From NCBI GenBank assembly GCA_964023275.1, contig OZ029916.1, positions 19,106,686 through 19,170,685 on the forward strand: a stretch of 64,000 bases of DNA, read 5' to 3'. The first letter of the stretch is position 1. Each line of letters starts with the position of its first letter. Source of the DNA: Norana najaformis (Eukaryota > Annelida > Clitellata > Crassiclitellata > Hormogastridae). Below the pieces are notes generated by a model. The model saw nothing but the letters and a program-made list of their open reading frames with translations. It was not told the origin of the DNA and did no database searches. Positions 13,429 to 25,440 of the stretch are shown piece after piece. The translations under genes were made by a program, and so were the position numbers.

Positions 13429-13570
13429 GCCTGACTTCTGATTTCTCTGACCTATTGGAATTCGACCTGGCTTCTCCAACGGTTTTTGACTGTGATTTTG
13501 ACTTGAAGCGACCATCGACTGATGCCTTGTGCATTACGATAACGGCGCTCTAGAAGTCTTTAGATTAGAT
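13429..13570 (+). mobile_element. LINE-B 3' end copy
   Basis: Contains TCTCTGACCTATTGGAATTC, GACTTGAAGCGACCATCGA, TGATGCCTTGTGCATTACG and ACGGCGCTCTAGAAGT, ending in TTAGATTAGATTA. The same string of motifs recurs at 59.66 kb and, inverted, at 62.0 kb. Confidence 0.75.
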
Positions 13571-13687
13571 TAATGCAATATTATTATAACTAAGCATAGA
13601 CATCTAAGTATCATGCAAAATTGTTAAAAGATAAAACAACTACTCATATATAGACCTAACTATGGTTAATCACTCGATAATCTAATA

Positions 13688-13740
13688 CGGGTTGATACCC
13701 TGTGCATTAGACACCGGCGTATTAGAAGTTACTGATTATT
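13688..13740 (+). mobile_element. LINE-B 3' end, short copy
   Basis: TTGATACCCTGTGCATTAGA followed by CACCGGCGTATTAGAAGTTA and a TTATTATTA tail matches the terminal 50 bp of LINE-B. Confidence 0.65.
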
Positions 13741-14156
13741 ATTATGGTAGGCTCAACAGAATAGGCTTACGCAGCACTTCTTCGTGATAGCAGAATAAAT
13801 TTACTTACCTTTCAAGGCTTAAGAGTCAACAAAAAGTACATTAATTTTATGTGAAATCAAAACAAAGGAAACAACCGTTCAGAGCATTGATCAACCATCG
13901 AGGACTCAACAACTTAGGTGAAAAGTCGTGAGCTAGCATGAGTCAGGTAGGTCTTGATGTCGTGTCCCGATAGGTAATAACAAACTCGACGCCAGTTTTT
14001 ATAGGCTACAATAAAATCCTTGATCACGCCGACTTGCAAATAATAAAACCTTTCATCGAAAATGCTGTGGGATAGTCACGCCAACAAGACTTAAGTCGCT
14101 CTGATTCAAGCGGAAAATTGAATGAAGACATCTTGTTTGAAGGAGTTAAGGCCCAT

Positions 14157-14197
14157 CAGTTCGTAAGATGAGTCAAGTTCACTCATCTTACGAACTG
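14157..14197. repeat. Perfect 17-bp inverted repeat at a LINE-A junction
   Basis: CAGTTCGTAAGATGAGT (14157-14173) and ACTCATCTTACGAACTG (14181-14197) are exact reverse complements with a 7-bp loop. The right arm abuts the 5' end of the LINE-A copy that follows. Confidence 0.95.
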
Positions 14198-14520
14198 ACC
14201 CCATCCTACGAACTCACCAACACTTCACCCCTTGCAATCTCTGCGCAGGTCTTTAACTGAAAAAAAACTGAAAGCATTCCTCTTCCACAATTCCTATCCA
14301 GATTCCTCCTCTTCCTCTTATATATCTTGCCGCTCCAATTTCAAACACCATCCACCGTAGCCGTCTGACTGTCTGCCACCTGACCCATTGATCTTTATCT
14401 GGAACCGAATCTGACCTTACCTGCCTATCGATTTTGTTTTGACTGAGCGCCTGTCTGTAAGCTGGTTCCCGCGACTTAGCTTTCGTTTTGGCGCTATAGA
14501 AATCTAAACTTTACGATGAT
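14198..14520 (+). mobile_element. LINE-A copy, C-terminal ORF remnant plus 3' UTR
   Basis: The copy begins in the end of the LINE ORF (TACGAACTCACCAACACTTC, equivalent to residues YELTNTSP of the 28-kb copy). It has an in-frame stop and an A-run disrupting the frame, then the 3' UTR ending in GGCGCTATAGAAATCTAAA. It is decayed. Confidence 0.8.
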
Positions 14521-17500
14521 GATATAGTCCTACTGTATTGGCTATAATTCGAAAAACAGCGCATGTAAATAGAAATTTATCAAGAAAACCATAAATGGCA
14601 CCGACAAAGTAAAATAAGGTGCATTAACATTTATTATTATTTATTTGCATGTTATTGTTGTTGTTGCAAGTAGGCCTACTGCGTGGACATGATACACAAG
14701 TCGTGATGACGGGCAACCCTACAGACGCCGGTGATTCGGACAGCAGAAGAGGGCAGGAAGGTGTGGTTGAGCGCGACCTGGACGAGGGCAGAAGGTGCGT
14801 CACGCAGGCGAGTCTGTATGGGCGTTTGAAGAGCGAAGTCGAGAAGGGCAAATTTATGAAACCCTCATTCATACATTGCGGTTGAATGGCCGCCGAAACA
14901 CGTTGTCAACATAACTGTAGTCATCTCATTATTATCGTCGTCGTCTTTAGAAGCAGACATACCTATTAGGGATGAGTGACAGTAAGGTAATAATTTGTCT
15001 CATGTGGCTAAAATTTTGATAGGCCTACATTTCATGCCTCCACCGTTGCTTATGCCTAAGACCAATACTGTCACATGAACTTACTGTAAAACTTTACTGA
15101 GCAAAAATGTTGATGGTCATAATATACAGTAGTAGGCCTACTTTCAGATGAACAATACTAATTCACAAGTCGTGTATGTACAAGTCTATCCTCATATTTT
15201 GCTTCCTGTCATTTGGATATTATTGCCTATAGGCATCGATTTATTAGTTAGGCTCAGTTTTCCTCAACACCGATATTAAGCAATGGAATAGAAATGAAAA
15301 ACTGTGTCCATCTTGGACCAACATGAACCCAGTGTGACCTGTGGGAACTTACTACAGTATCTACTGAACCAAACACATATGGCAACATCCAGGAAACCAT
15401 TTACCCCAACAACAATATGTAGGAAATATGAAGCCCATATGGGAATATTGTTCTATGGGCTTTGTAGGTCCTACAAGAGATGCTGCTTTGGAGGTAGATT
15501 CTTTGAGGCCAAACTGGCTGAAAAGCAAGTAGCAGAACTGCTATATTACCACTTAGAAACCTACAGTAAATTCCAACTTTCCTTAAAGTTCTATTGCTAA
15601 TATTATGAGCTATTCTTACTGTAGTATTATTGGCCTTTTTATTATTAAAACGCTTTGCATGATTCACCTGCTGATGTTATACAGTGATCTATCTATTCTA
15701 AACATTAAACTCTTAACAGTGCAAGAATGAATGTTGATGACCAAATAATTGAAACTGAACAGGTAATATTGTACAGATTAAGAGCCATTACACCTTTTAT
15801 TCTTTTATTCATAGCAATTAATGTTTAATGTCGCTATTTGCTGTTTTTCAGTTTGCTACGTGTCTGGCAACCAAGCTGGCCGTTGTTTATGAGTCTTGAT
15901 TATTCGACAGATAACTCATTGTATGCCGAATTTGGTAGATAGGGCCTATTTCTCGTATGCTCAGAATTCTAGGGCTTACTGATTCCAAATCTGTGTTTTA
16001 TGAGTTATTTAAGACTATTGCGAACCAGAAGCCCTCATTTCTAACACTTTGCTGCTCTGATCCGATGCTAACCTGTGTGTGTGTTTCCACAGTCTGATTC
16101 CATAGTCAAACAATAAATCAGAAGCAAAATAACTTGATGCAACAAGTTTACATTTTCAATAGCACACATGATGGGTACAAATTAGATAAACAGCAGATGA
16201 GCATTTACATAAAGACACGACTATGCAAACGTTATGTACAAATGACGACAAGGCTTTCAAGCTGAAATCTGCGCGCTGGGCTGTTGAAAGGACAAGACAT
16301 ATTATTTAGGAATTCAGTGACAAAGGGCAGCACTGTGAAGATGTTTCCCACTGAAGTTTCGGGACACACTTTTAAAGGCAAACAGGTGCATGTTTTTCCA
16401 TAACTGAAAAAGCATTTCAGCTTCTAAATAATAAAGCAAAAGGCATGATAAAATTAATCTGGGTGCCATTCCTGATCACAGCATGTTCCGACTGAGGCAG
16501 AAGAATAAATATTTAATTTTACTTACTGACAATTATTGCAAAACCAAGCTTGTTTCAGCAGTAAAGCAAGCGTTTAAAGCAGAGTGGTTATTTCTCAAGC
16601 AACGGCAGTTACACAACTGCTATGCATATTATATCTAAGACATTGAATTGTGATAGGAGAAAACTTCTTTGGACTATTGCCAACATTTGACAACTCATAG
16701 AACTCAATCTGCACCACCAACGGTAGGTTCTGAGGTTCAGCAACAGCTTTGAAAGCATGCACAAATCTTTTAAACTACACATACTTTGCTTGAAAATAAC
16801 TTCAAATGAACATCACTATAAATCCTATATAAAATCATTAAAACTGACTACAGAACTGCAAGCTGACTATAGAACTGCAAGTGATAAAACTGCAAGTGAT
16901 TTGCAAAACTTAAAAGTGACTTGCTTTTTTCCTTTACATTTACACAACAGATTTTAATCATCTGTAAAGCTGTTTCTGAGCCAGTCAGACAATGACTATT
17001 GACTTACTCTAAAAATGTGCTTTAAAACATCAATTCTGTGCTACAGGAAATGTGTACGATCACATAATTACCAATCCTTCCAACCATAGACATGTAGCTA
17101 TGAAACAAATACCCTATTCATTTCATAAAGCTGTATGATATGGACTTCACACATACGAATACTTGCTGCAATTCAACAAACACAGACCAAGACCAAGGCA
17201 ACTATTGCAAACAAAATCACAACTAGAATTATAAAACACCATAAGTAAAATTCTCTAAAGCAACACCAAGAAACTTCGTTCAAAGCACATACTACAAGTG
17301 AAAGTAATCATGCAAAAGTACTGGGTCGAAAGAGAAAGTTTCTTGCACAGCAATCAACTGACTGTGGTCGTTGTTCACGAGTCAACAGGATACCACATCA
17401 CACGCAAAAAACAATTCCTCGAAATCAGCGAATATGACAACAGCAAACTATCGAAAAATGTAAAAACTGCAAATGACAAGACTGTGTTCAGACTCTCGTA

Positions 17501-20500
17501 AGTAGAACAGACAAGATTACATCAAAAACTAATAACTATCAGTTTTCACAATCTGTTGTGAAAAACATTCGATATAAACTACTGCTACAATAGCCCAGGT
17601 AGCATCTAAAGAAAACTCACAGTGGTGAATACTGTTAAGAGCAACACGGCATTATTATTCGGATAGGATGTAGAATAATCACAAACTTGCCAGACCGACA
17701 AGGGCAGCTGCTGGAAGGCACAGTCATCCAAGGGATCTTTCGGCTGATGCAGTAAAACAACAGCAATCAAACACTCAATTGACCTTCACTTAGTAGCTCT
17801 GCAGAAACTAATTTTAGATGTGCATTAAACACTGTCACCATCAACTAAGGATGGTCACTTGGAATTCATCACAAAAGGACTTTATCCGACTCAAGCAGTA
17901 AACAAGCATGTACTAAAACACAAGTGAAGAACTAGGAACTTTAAACATCGAGTATTACAGAAATGAACACAAAAATTAAAGACACAAAACAACTAACAAC
18001 ATGATATCATTAATAATTGTACAACAAGCAAACAACTCTTGATTTACCAAATGACTAACATAAATATAAAAACTCGCCTAAGTTATGGAATTAAATAACA
18101 CAAAATAGGTTAAATGTAAGTTTAAGGCATTTTGCATTCAAGTGCACTGCCATAATGCAATTAAAATTTTAAAAGCATATATTAGTACAAGTCAAAATAA
18201 TTTAAATTATTATAATTCTTTCTTTATCCTGGTCACTTGATGTGCATATTTTGTGAAGGGTTTACTTATTAACCAGCCATGAAGGACCACAATTCAGTCC
18301 TACTCTACTGGCCATGCACAAATACCAGAAACTCCCTGGAATGCCTATTCTAACAATACAATGCCTTTATGATGCTTCGTTGTAGTATGCAAAACACTTA
18401 GGCTAAATAACGCCTGCCACAACGTAAGTTATGAAGTTAAAATACTAAACTATATAGCTCATAATACCCAAACTCGCCGTAAAACTTAAAGTCTGAAGAG
18501 AGACTGAGTAATTACGCAGACACCTGTAGTCATTCTATCAATTTCACAGACTCAAAGTCCACGTCTCTTACAGATGAAAAGCCAAAGACTGCACAGATAA
18601 CACTTGGAACACCTTCAGAACAAAATTTTGCAAATAATTAACGCTCTTTACTAAACATGGACATTGATTAAGACCCTCAATAAAGTACAAAAGTGGAGTC
18701 ACAGTTTCACAGTGACAGTAATCCAATTCAACCTTTAACTCCTGAATGGGAAAATGGCACCAATAACAGTAAGAAGAGCAGTACCTAAATCTAGCCTGAA
18801 AGGCAACCACGAGTCTGAAGCGTTAGCGACTTCATTTTTCTTAGCCATGGCATATGAAGGTGGGTGGCCAGTCCTCTCCCTTGTCATCTGATCTTCCCAC
18901 CTATCAGTGTACTCATCATTGCCGAGTTACCTAGGTGTGCAAGAGGAGCCAAATCTGAAAACAAATTTCTGCCCTGGTGGGACTGAATGTTGATAGTCCA
19001 GCTCACTAACCACCAGACCATCACAAACACCCTCATTAAAAGAAAACTCAACAGAAATCAACTGCGACTTTTACAGTTAGCACATCCGTTAAAAATGCAG
19101 AAATTTCACACACAATAGGTAATATCTGATTTGTATAGCACCTCTGAAAGTGGACACAATATTTAAGTTATTGAATTTTTATTGATATGCCTTAGCATAT
19201 TGCTGCTTCAACAGTATACAAATTCAGAATACAAAATTAAGGCAAAGTGAAATGTTTGGGAGAAGCATTTCTCTAAAATTACAATGAGTCTATCAAACAA
19301 ACTGTGCTGTAAACTGCACAATATCCATTATTTAAGATCAGCCTGATTAAAGCATGTAAAGGACATCAAAAGTTAATCACGTCATACTACGTGTGGTGGG
19401 AGTCAAACATCAGAACACTTTTCTGTGATGCAAGTTAGCACAGTACAGCAGAACATTTTCTACAGGATATGTTCTAGTGATCAGACACACATACATCCCT
19501 GCACATATTGGCTAAACTGCCATCATCAAATTGTTGTCAGAGACAGAAGTTCTGTTTGGCTGTGTCGACATTGCAGCTTCGTCTTTTTACGTCAGGCGGG
19601 TTACATAGAAAGCTCTAAAACAACTTTAACATTCACAAGAAATTGATTGAAAAGCCCAGAATGCAAAAAATGTTCTAGTTAATAAATTAAAGCCAATTAG
19701 CATGCTAATAATTTAATAATATTTAAAAAGCAAGCAACAGCCAAATGAATGTCATTAACAGACATCGGCAATTAATTTATATTAGCAATCAGTCTGCCAA
19801 TACAAGACCCTTTCTACTTTAAGCAGACAGATTACTCACAAGTTTCAACTTGTTGTAAAGTCGTAAGTACACAAGCCACTCAAAAATCATTTGAGCAGCA
19901 AGGTTACGAAGAAACTGCAGATGTCTCTGACCCATGTTTCCTGCTACCTCCAAGAACCTACAGGACTTGAATATCGCACACAAAACACTTGTGTTGGCAA
20001 TTGATGGATTTTTACCTACATTCTGCAGTACATTTTAAACCTTCCAGAATAAAATATTTTCAAAACTGGTTCTTTTAGAGTTGAAAGTAACTCTTAGTGG
20101 GGATCTGAGATGCCCGTAAACACAGCAGTCGTGGTATGGACTGCCACCTGGTGTTACGTGGCCTGTGAGGACAGCAATTACCACAGTACAGACTGAACTG
20201 TCTCACAAGTTATAAACATACTCTCTTTGTTACTGTAGTTCTATAAATTGTTATCAGTTACCGAGTGACCAACTGACTTATTTCAGCACAAAACAATCTG
20301 GCAGGGCATTCGAAGACTTCAACAGTTTGAGTAATATCTATTTTTGTGACATTCCCCATAACTGAAATTCATCATTTTACTCTTTTCAAACATTTTACGT
20401 AATTCATCACTTTACTCTGTTCAACCCTAATAAATCAACAGCAGACAAAATCAACAAACTCTCCAATTGCCATCTGCAAGCTATTGTATGCAAAATCCAT

Positions 20501-20552
20501 ACATTTTGAATCGGGTAAGTAAAAAAGCAAGCATATAAACAAGATGAGGAGA
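14520..20552. other. Intergenic/3' flank of the calcium-sensor gene
   Basis: 14640-14885 is open on both strands (78 and 82 codons) and relatively GC-rich, with no recognised product. 15.9-20.5 kb is AT-rich and downstream of the minus-strand calcium-sensor gene, so part may be its 3' UTR. A SINE lies at 18815-19026. Confidence 0.45.
18815..19026 (-). mobile_element. tRNA-derived SINE copy
   Basis: On the minus strand a tRNA-like head (TGGTCTGGTGGTTAGTGAGC, an A-box-like stretch near 19000-19020) is followed by a body containing GAGAGGACTGGCCACCCACC and GCTAAGAAAAATGAAGTCGC. The body matches a second copy at 55.3-55.7 kb. The B box is degraded here. Confidence 0.65.
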
Positions 20553-21656
20553 TTATGACTGAGAGGATGGTTCACACTGCAATAGGCGAACGATTGATGG
20601 ATCACTTTTGGCACCCTCTACAAACTCCTCCAGTGACAGCTTTCCATCAAGATTTGTGTCCATTTGCCGGAAAATTTTTTCCGTTCTCTTTTCTGGTGTT
20701 GATTCATCATCAGGCATCTTCATCACTGTCCCAACCATCTTGTAAATGGCCTGTATATAACAAATATCAAAGTAAATCAATCAATCAATGGACTGGTTGA
20801 TCAATCAATCAACTAACAAAATTGTATTGAAGCAATCTGATCCAGCCAATAATCTGATCACTTACCACATACCACTCAAGCTCAGAAAGGTATCTGTAAT
20901 CGAAAGTATATGCCGGCCGCAAAATAAACCGCCCTTGTCAAGATTGGTTGCAGGCTAATGAAAAGAGATCTGTCCAAAGGTCCAAGTGTACAAAAAGGTA
21001 ACTATCACCCTACGTAACTTTCACAGTATATATACTATGTCATGTGTATCAGCCTTTCAACAGATGCATGTGAATCTGCATAAGTGGCTTTGTGAGAATG
21101 GCAGATGCCAAGGTCATGATCCAGTAGTACACCTTGCCCTTCAGCAACCAATGGTCACCACTCTACAGGATGCTGAGCACTCAGAAAAATACATGACCCT
21201 AATTTAACCTTTAAACAGATCTTAAGAGTGACAAAGTAATCACGTGATCTAATTTTGCAGAGAACCAAAGTGGCTAACCGTTACAATTTCCAGCATCTCG
21301 TCACGTGAAATAAATCCGTCACCATCAAGGTCGTACATGTTAAATGCCCACTTGAGCTTTTGTTCAAGTTTGCCACGAGATGTGACGCTCAGAGCAAAGA
21401 TGAACTCTCGAAAGTCAATCACTCCGTCAGAGTTTGAGTCGAACGTACGAAAAACGTGCTCAGCAAATTTAGATGCATCGCCATATGGAAAGAAGTTACC
21501 ATAAATTTTTTTAAATTCGTCCACCGAGAGCTGTCCAGAGGGACAGTCCTTTTGGAAACCTTTGTACCATTCATGGATCTCATCCTCAGAGAAGTGTGTA
21601 TTCTTCTTCAGGTCCTCCATCTGCTCTGGCTTCAGCTTGCTATTTGGTTTGCCCAT
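20553..21656 (-). CDS. Neuronal calcium sensor, hippocalcin/neurocalcin type
   Basis: Coding exons 21656..21279 (126 codons) and 20750..20553 (65 codons plus TAA) join in phase 0 to give 191 aa, the normal length for visinin-like sensors. The start is the ATG at 21656 because it gives MGKPNSK, a clean N-myristoylation signal; no in-frame ATG lies upstream in the exon. EF1 is cryptic ([12 protein letters not shown], with the Cys-Pro of the family). EF2 (D73-E84, [12 protein letters not shown]), EF3 (D109-E120, [12 protein letters not shown]) and EF4 (D157-E168, [12 protein letters not shown]) have full Ca2+ ligands. The C-terminus [14 protein letters not shown] is typical. These proteins move to membranes on Ca2+ binding and regulate kinases, cyclases or channels in neurons. 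Intron 20751-21278 has donor GTTAGC, weaker than usual, and acceptor ATATACAG. Confidence 0.95.
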
Positions 21657-21729
21657 CGCGGAAGAAGACAGAATGTGCACTCGTGAAGCCAAGGATTCTC
21701 AGTTTATAGAGAAGGACAAGTGATCTGCA
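21279..21729 (-). other. Exon with 5' UTR and start of the calcium-sensor gene
   Basis: A strong acceptor, ATATCTTTGTCTGCAG, ends at 21730 on the minus strand, 73 bp before the start codon. The first coding exon therefore probably begins with a short 5' UTR, and a non-coding first exon lies further upstream (higher coordinates), not identified. Confidence 0.5.
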
Positions 21730-22158
21730 GACAAAGATATGCACACCTAAACTCAACAAACAAACACAAAATGTCTGGTCAATATTCTGCTAAGTGTAAA
21801 ACATAAACAGTAATCCTAGGGCATAAACAGTGATCCTAGTGTGTAAGTACAACAAACCTTGGGTGTAGGTTGGGTAGGCTCACTGGTCAAGCAGCAAAAT
21901 TGCAACTCACAGACTTGTTAAAGAAAACTTAAACTAGACTAAATAGTGTTATCTGCTTAAATTAAATATCCAAATAAAACAAAACTTTTCTTTATTGTGC
22001 ATTGTTTCTTTCAAACAAAGGTGTCTAGTATATTACTGATCTAAATTAATTAGTGCTATACAAATTTATCCATGGCATTCCATATGTGCAGTCAGAAATC
22101 CATGGCATTAAAAGCGGAAAATTGAAACAATGAATATAAAGCATTCAATCAATTTATT
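21730..22158. other. Intronic/5' flank, nothing recognised
   Basis: AT-rich sequence upstream of the calcium sensor, probably first intron. No exon or element could be identified. Confidence 0.4.
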
Positions 22159-23641
22159 TTAACCATTCGCATGCCACTGGTGCAAAAATGCAACATCGGA
22201 AAACTTTCCATGCGTGCCATGGGCACAAAATGGTGACAAAATCAGGGCACTTACTAAGTTATGGAAACAGTATTCACCATACTTAAACAAGTTGAGCATC
22301 AATTACGGCAATAAATAGGCTACAATTTTCCAACTGGTTATTTATATGCTTGTGGAACAGTTGCAGAGATATTAGACCTGAAATTTGGAGATCTGCTTTG
22401 TTTCACAAAATTGCATTTTATGACCGCAATAGTGAACGAAAACGAAATTAAGCATATAATTTTCAGTAATTCAGAGTTGGATGAAGTTAAATTTGAAGGA
22501 TTTTATGCATTTATAACAGCAGAACCAACAGTACTGTAGGTACTGGTTGTACTAACATTTTACATAATTTGGCAACTGATAACGAAAGTGATGTCGGCAG
22601 ACACTGCGTCACCTAGACTAGGGTCTGTGACAGCCTCCGATAGTTTAGGCTGTTTGAAAAATTTAAAGAGAAGGGTTGGCACACTCACTGATTTGATGAA
22701 TCTCTCAGCATCTGATATATTTTTGTAGCTTTACTAAGAGAATCGCTGGCAGAGATCATCCCTGAAGCAAATCAGGATGCTAATATTTGTCTAGCAACAT
22801 TATGCTTCGAGCGCTAAGCCAGTGACGTCCAGATGTAAACAAAATGGACATAGAACATGAATTTAGCACTTTCTTTCTGCTCTATGGCTTTGTAAATTTC
22901 CTCTGCGACAGTTACTGGATGACATAACTTTATCTGGAGAAGCCTTGTTTGAGATTTATCTTTGAGACTCACTATGCAAAAACCTAGGGATATCTATAAG
23001 TTTTCATGTTTGAGATTTATCTTCGAGATTTACCAAGCAAAAACTTTGGGATTGATGAAGTTTTCATCTAAATTGCAATGTCACTTCTTTGCTCTCTGCT
23101 CTTCCAAAACATAATCATTTCCAAAGTTAGACCACTCCAACCTAATATCAATGATCGTTGGAGATTTGCATACCACCGAGATGGTGAAATAAGTGTTCAA
23201 GCAAGCAATGGTGAATTCAAAAACAATGGTTTACCTGCCAAACCAGCCATGATAAAGACAGTTTAAACTCTAGTTTAAACTGTAACCTAATAATGACTGA
23301 AGAAACACCATATATTAGTAACATATATTAATTCAAAACATTGGCAGAATGTCACAAGACAAAATGAAAAAACACATCTGCCACAAATGAAAAACATACA
23401 CCACATCATGACCCTTAACTTGTCATATCTAAAAAATATACGCATATACTAACAATTTAATGACATGGGCTTGTTAAAAATTCATTTCTAAACTAATTTA
23501 ACATTTACAGTTAAACTCTATCTTCAGTAGTTGATGAGAAATAACGTTTTTACCCCTAACAGGTGAAATGGACTAAAACCCCCAAAAATATCTGCCACGG
23601 TACAAACATGGGCTAAAAATGCCTGACAAGCAAAGGGTTAA
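22159..23641. mobile_element. Possible TTAA-flanked (piggyBac-like) element
   Basis: The left end TTAACCATTCGCATGCCA and the right end (inverted) TTAACCCTTTGCTTGTCA are similar imperfect termini flanked by TTAA, the piggyBac target duplication. The interior is about 1.5 kb without an intact frame and no transposase motif I can defend. Confidence 0.3.
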
Positions 23642-24993
23642 AATTGTTTCCTTTGCAAAACGAAATTTCAAATTAAACAGAATTTTCTGGCAGCCTTTTC
23701 AAGTCCAACGATACACCTTGTAGACTTGTTTTCATGACCATACCATATCTGATGCTTTTCTTAGCCCACAATGACAAGCAGATACATAGCTTCATAGACA
23801 TGCACACAGTTGCAAAACACAATTTTGGTTTAATGTGGCTCTCACCATAATGTGCTACTTGATATGGATCCCAAAGCCATGCTATAGCAAGGTGTTGTGT
23901 ATGTTGTTGTTCAATGGAAAAGGAATAAGTGCGAATGTGACCGACTTTAAAATTCATTTAGCGTGTAACTGTAAACCACCCTAGTGTCCATTCCAGGGCA
24001 CTGTTTAGCAACAATTCTCACAGCCTGTCATTGCAGCACAGCTAAGCCTTAAGCTTAGAAGGATAATTAGAAGCTCAAATGAGGTTGGAGTACAACAGGT
24101 ATGGATATATCAGTGAGTAATGCAAGTTAAGCAGTGCAGGCTAAGGCAGAACACTGTAATTGTAATTACAACAATTTATACAGCAACATCAGTAGCAAGC
24201 TGCTTCAAGGGTGTTTTACAATGTCAAATGTCGGCAAGGACAAGAGTCCAACAACAAATGATAAATGGATGAGGTACAAAATCAAATGCTGATACTAGAG
24301 TTACACAGGAAATGGAAAATTTTACTGTTAATAGATAATAGACTGGACCTCAAAAATCTCTTAAAAACAAAAACATATTGTATCTAATGTAAAATACCAA
24401 TGTTTTTACCATTTTTCGTCACTATTTGCACAACATTTTCTTTCTATGTGAGGTGGGATTGTCAATAAGGATGTGTAAAGTTTTGGAGGATATCACTTTT
24501 CATGTGAACAAAATAATATAAAATCTGCCTTACTTAATTACGAGATAACCTCTTTGCTCGAAACCGGTCAGCAACTGATTCAAGTTGGTGATTTATGGAC
24601 TTGAGCAAAACACCATTAGTCTGTACTATTAGTCCATTACTAAACCTGGTACTGAGACCTATTTCCGGTTGAATTAAGCACAACAGCTGACCTACAAATG
24701 GGCCTTTCCATACACATAGCAAGACTTGGTCAAATTAACTTTGCCAATTTGCACATATGAAATCGATCTGAATTTTGCAAAAGGTTGTAGAAAGCAAATG
24801 CGTTTCTGTTCATATTCCACTTCACAGATACTAAATAGGCAACAAGACATTTCAAACAGAAGCATGACTCAATGTAAATAACACACTCAACCTTAATGGC
24901 CTTTTCCAGTTACATCTGGGTGCTGCTTATTCTCAACAGACTAACAGTGAGGTAAAGGAGCAATTTTTTATCGGTAGAATTCATTCCATAGGC

Positions 24994-25440
24994 CAGTGGT
25001 CACCAACCTTTATTTAACCAAGGGCTGCCTTAACAAAATGTAAAGAAGTTGGGGTCACCATAATTTCTGGCACAAAAATTGCTTGACTGTAATTTTTTTT
25101 GTTACAAAATAGGATGGTGAATATTTCATACAAATATATTTAAGAAAGTTAAAAGGAAACACAGTCATCAATACAATTTTATTAATTTATCCACCAGTTA
25201 GTGAGAAATATGGCTCTGCTACTAAGCTGCTCTTGAAAATTATGTCCCATGTTGTGGTTGATAACTAGCTTGCAAGTTCTTAGGTGACTCAAGCAATTCT
25301 CTGTAGGTGGCATGTTTCTTAATTTGGATTTTAAAATGTTCATAGTTGAAAAGTCTGTTCACACAGTGTAAGCTGAATCAAAAAATGAAGCTATCATACA
25401 ACAAACAGGAAAATTTTGTCTATCAGTCACCTTTCAGAAG
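24994..25440 (-). mobile_element. Decayed hAT transposon, transposase C-terminus and one end
   Basis: The left end is CAGTGGTCACCAACCTTTAT, typical of hAT terminal repeats. On the minus strand 25380-25190 reads TDFSTMNILKSKLRN followed by a Leu-rich stretch. This resembles the conserved C-terminal dimerisation region of hAT/ZBED-type transposases, with a stop just upstream. The other end was not located. Confidence 0.5.

Noticed and set aside
14624..14885. Frames open on both strands (78 and 82 codons)
   Set aside because: No family resemblance and no convincing splice sites; kept only as a note.
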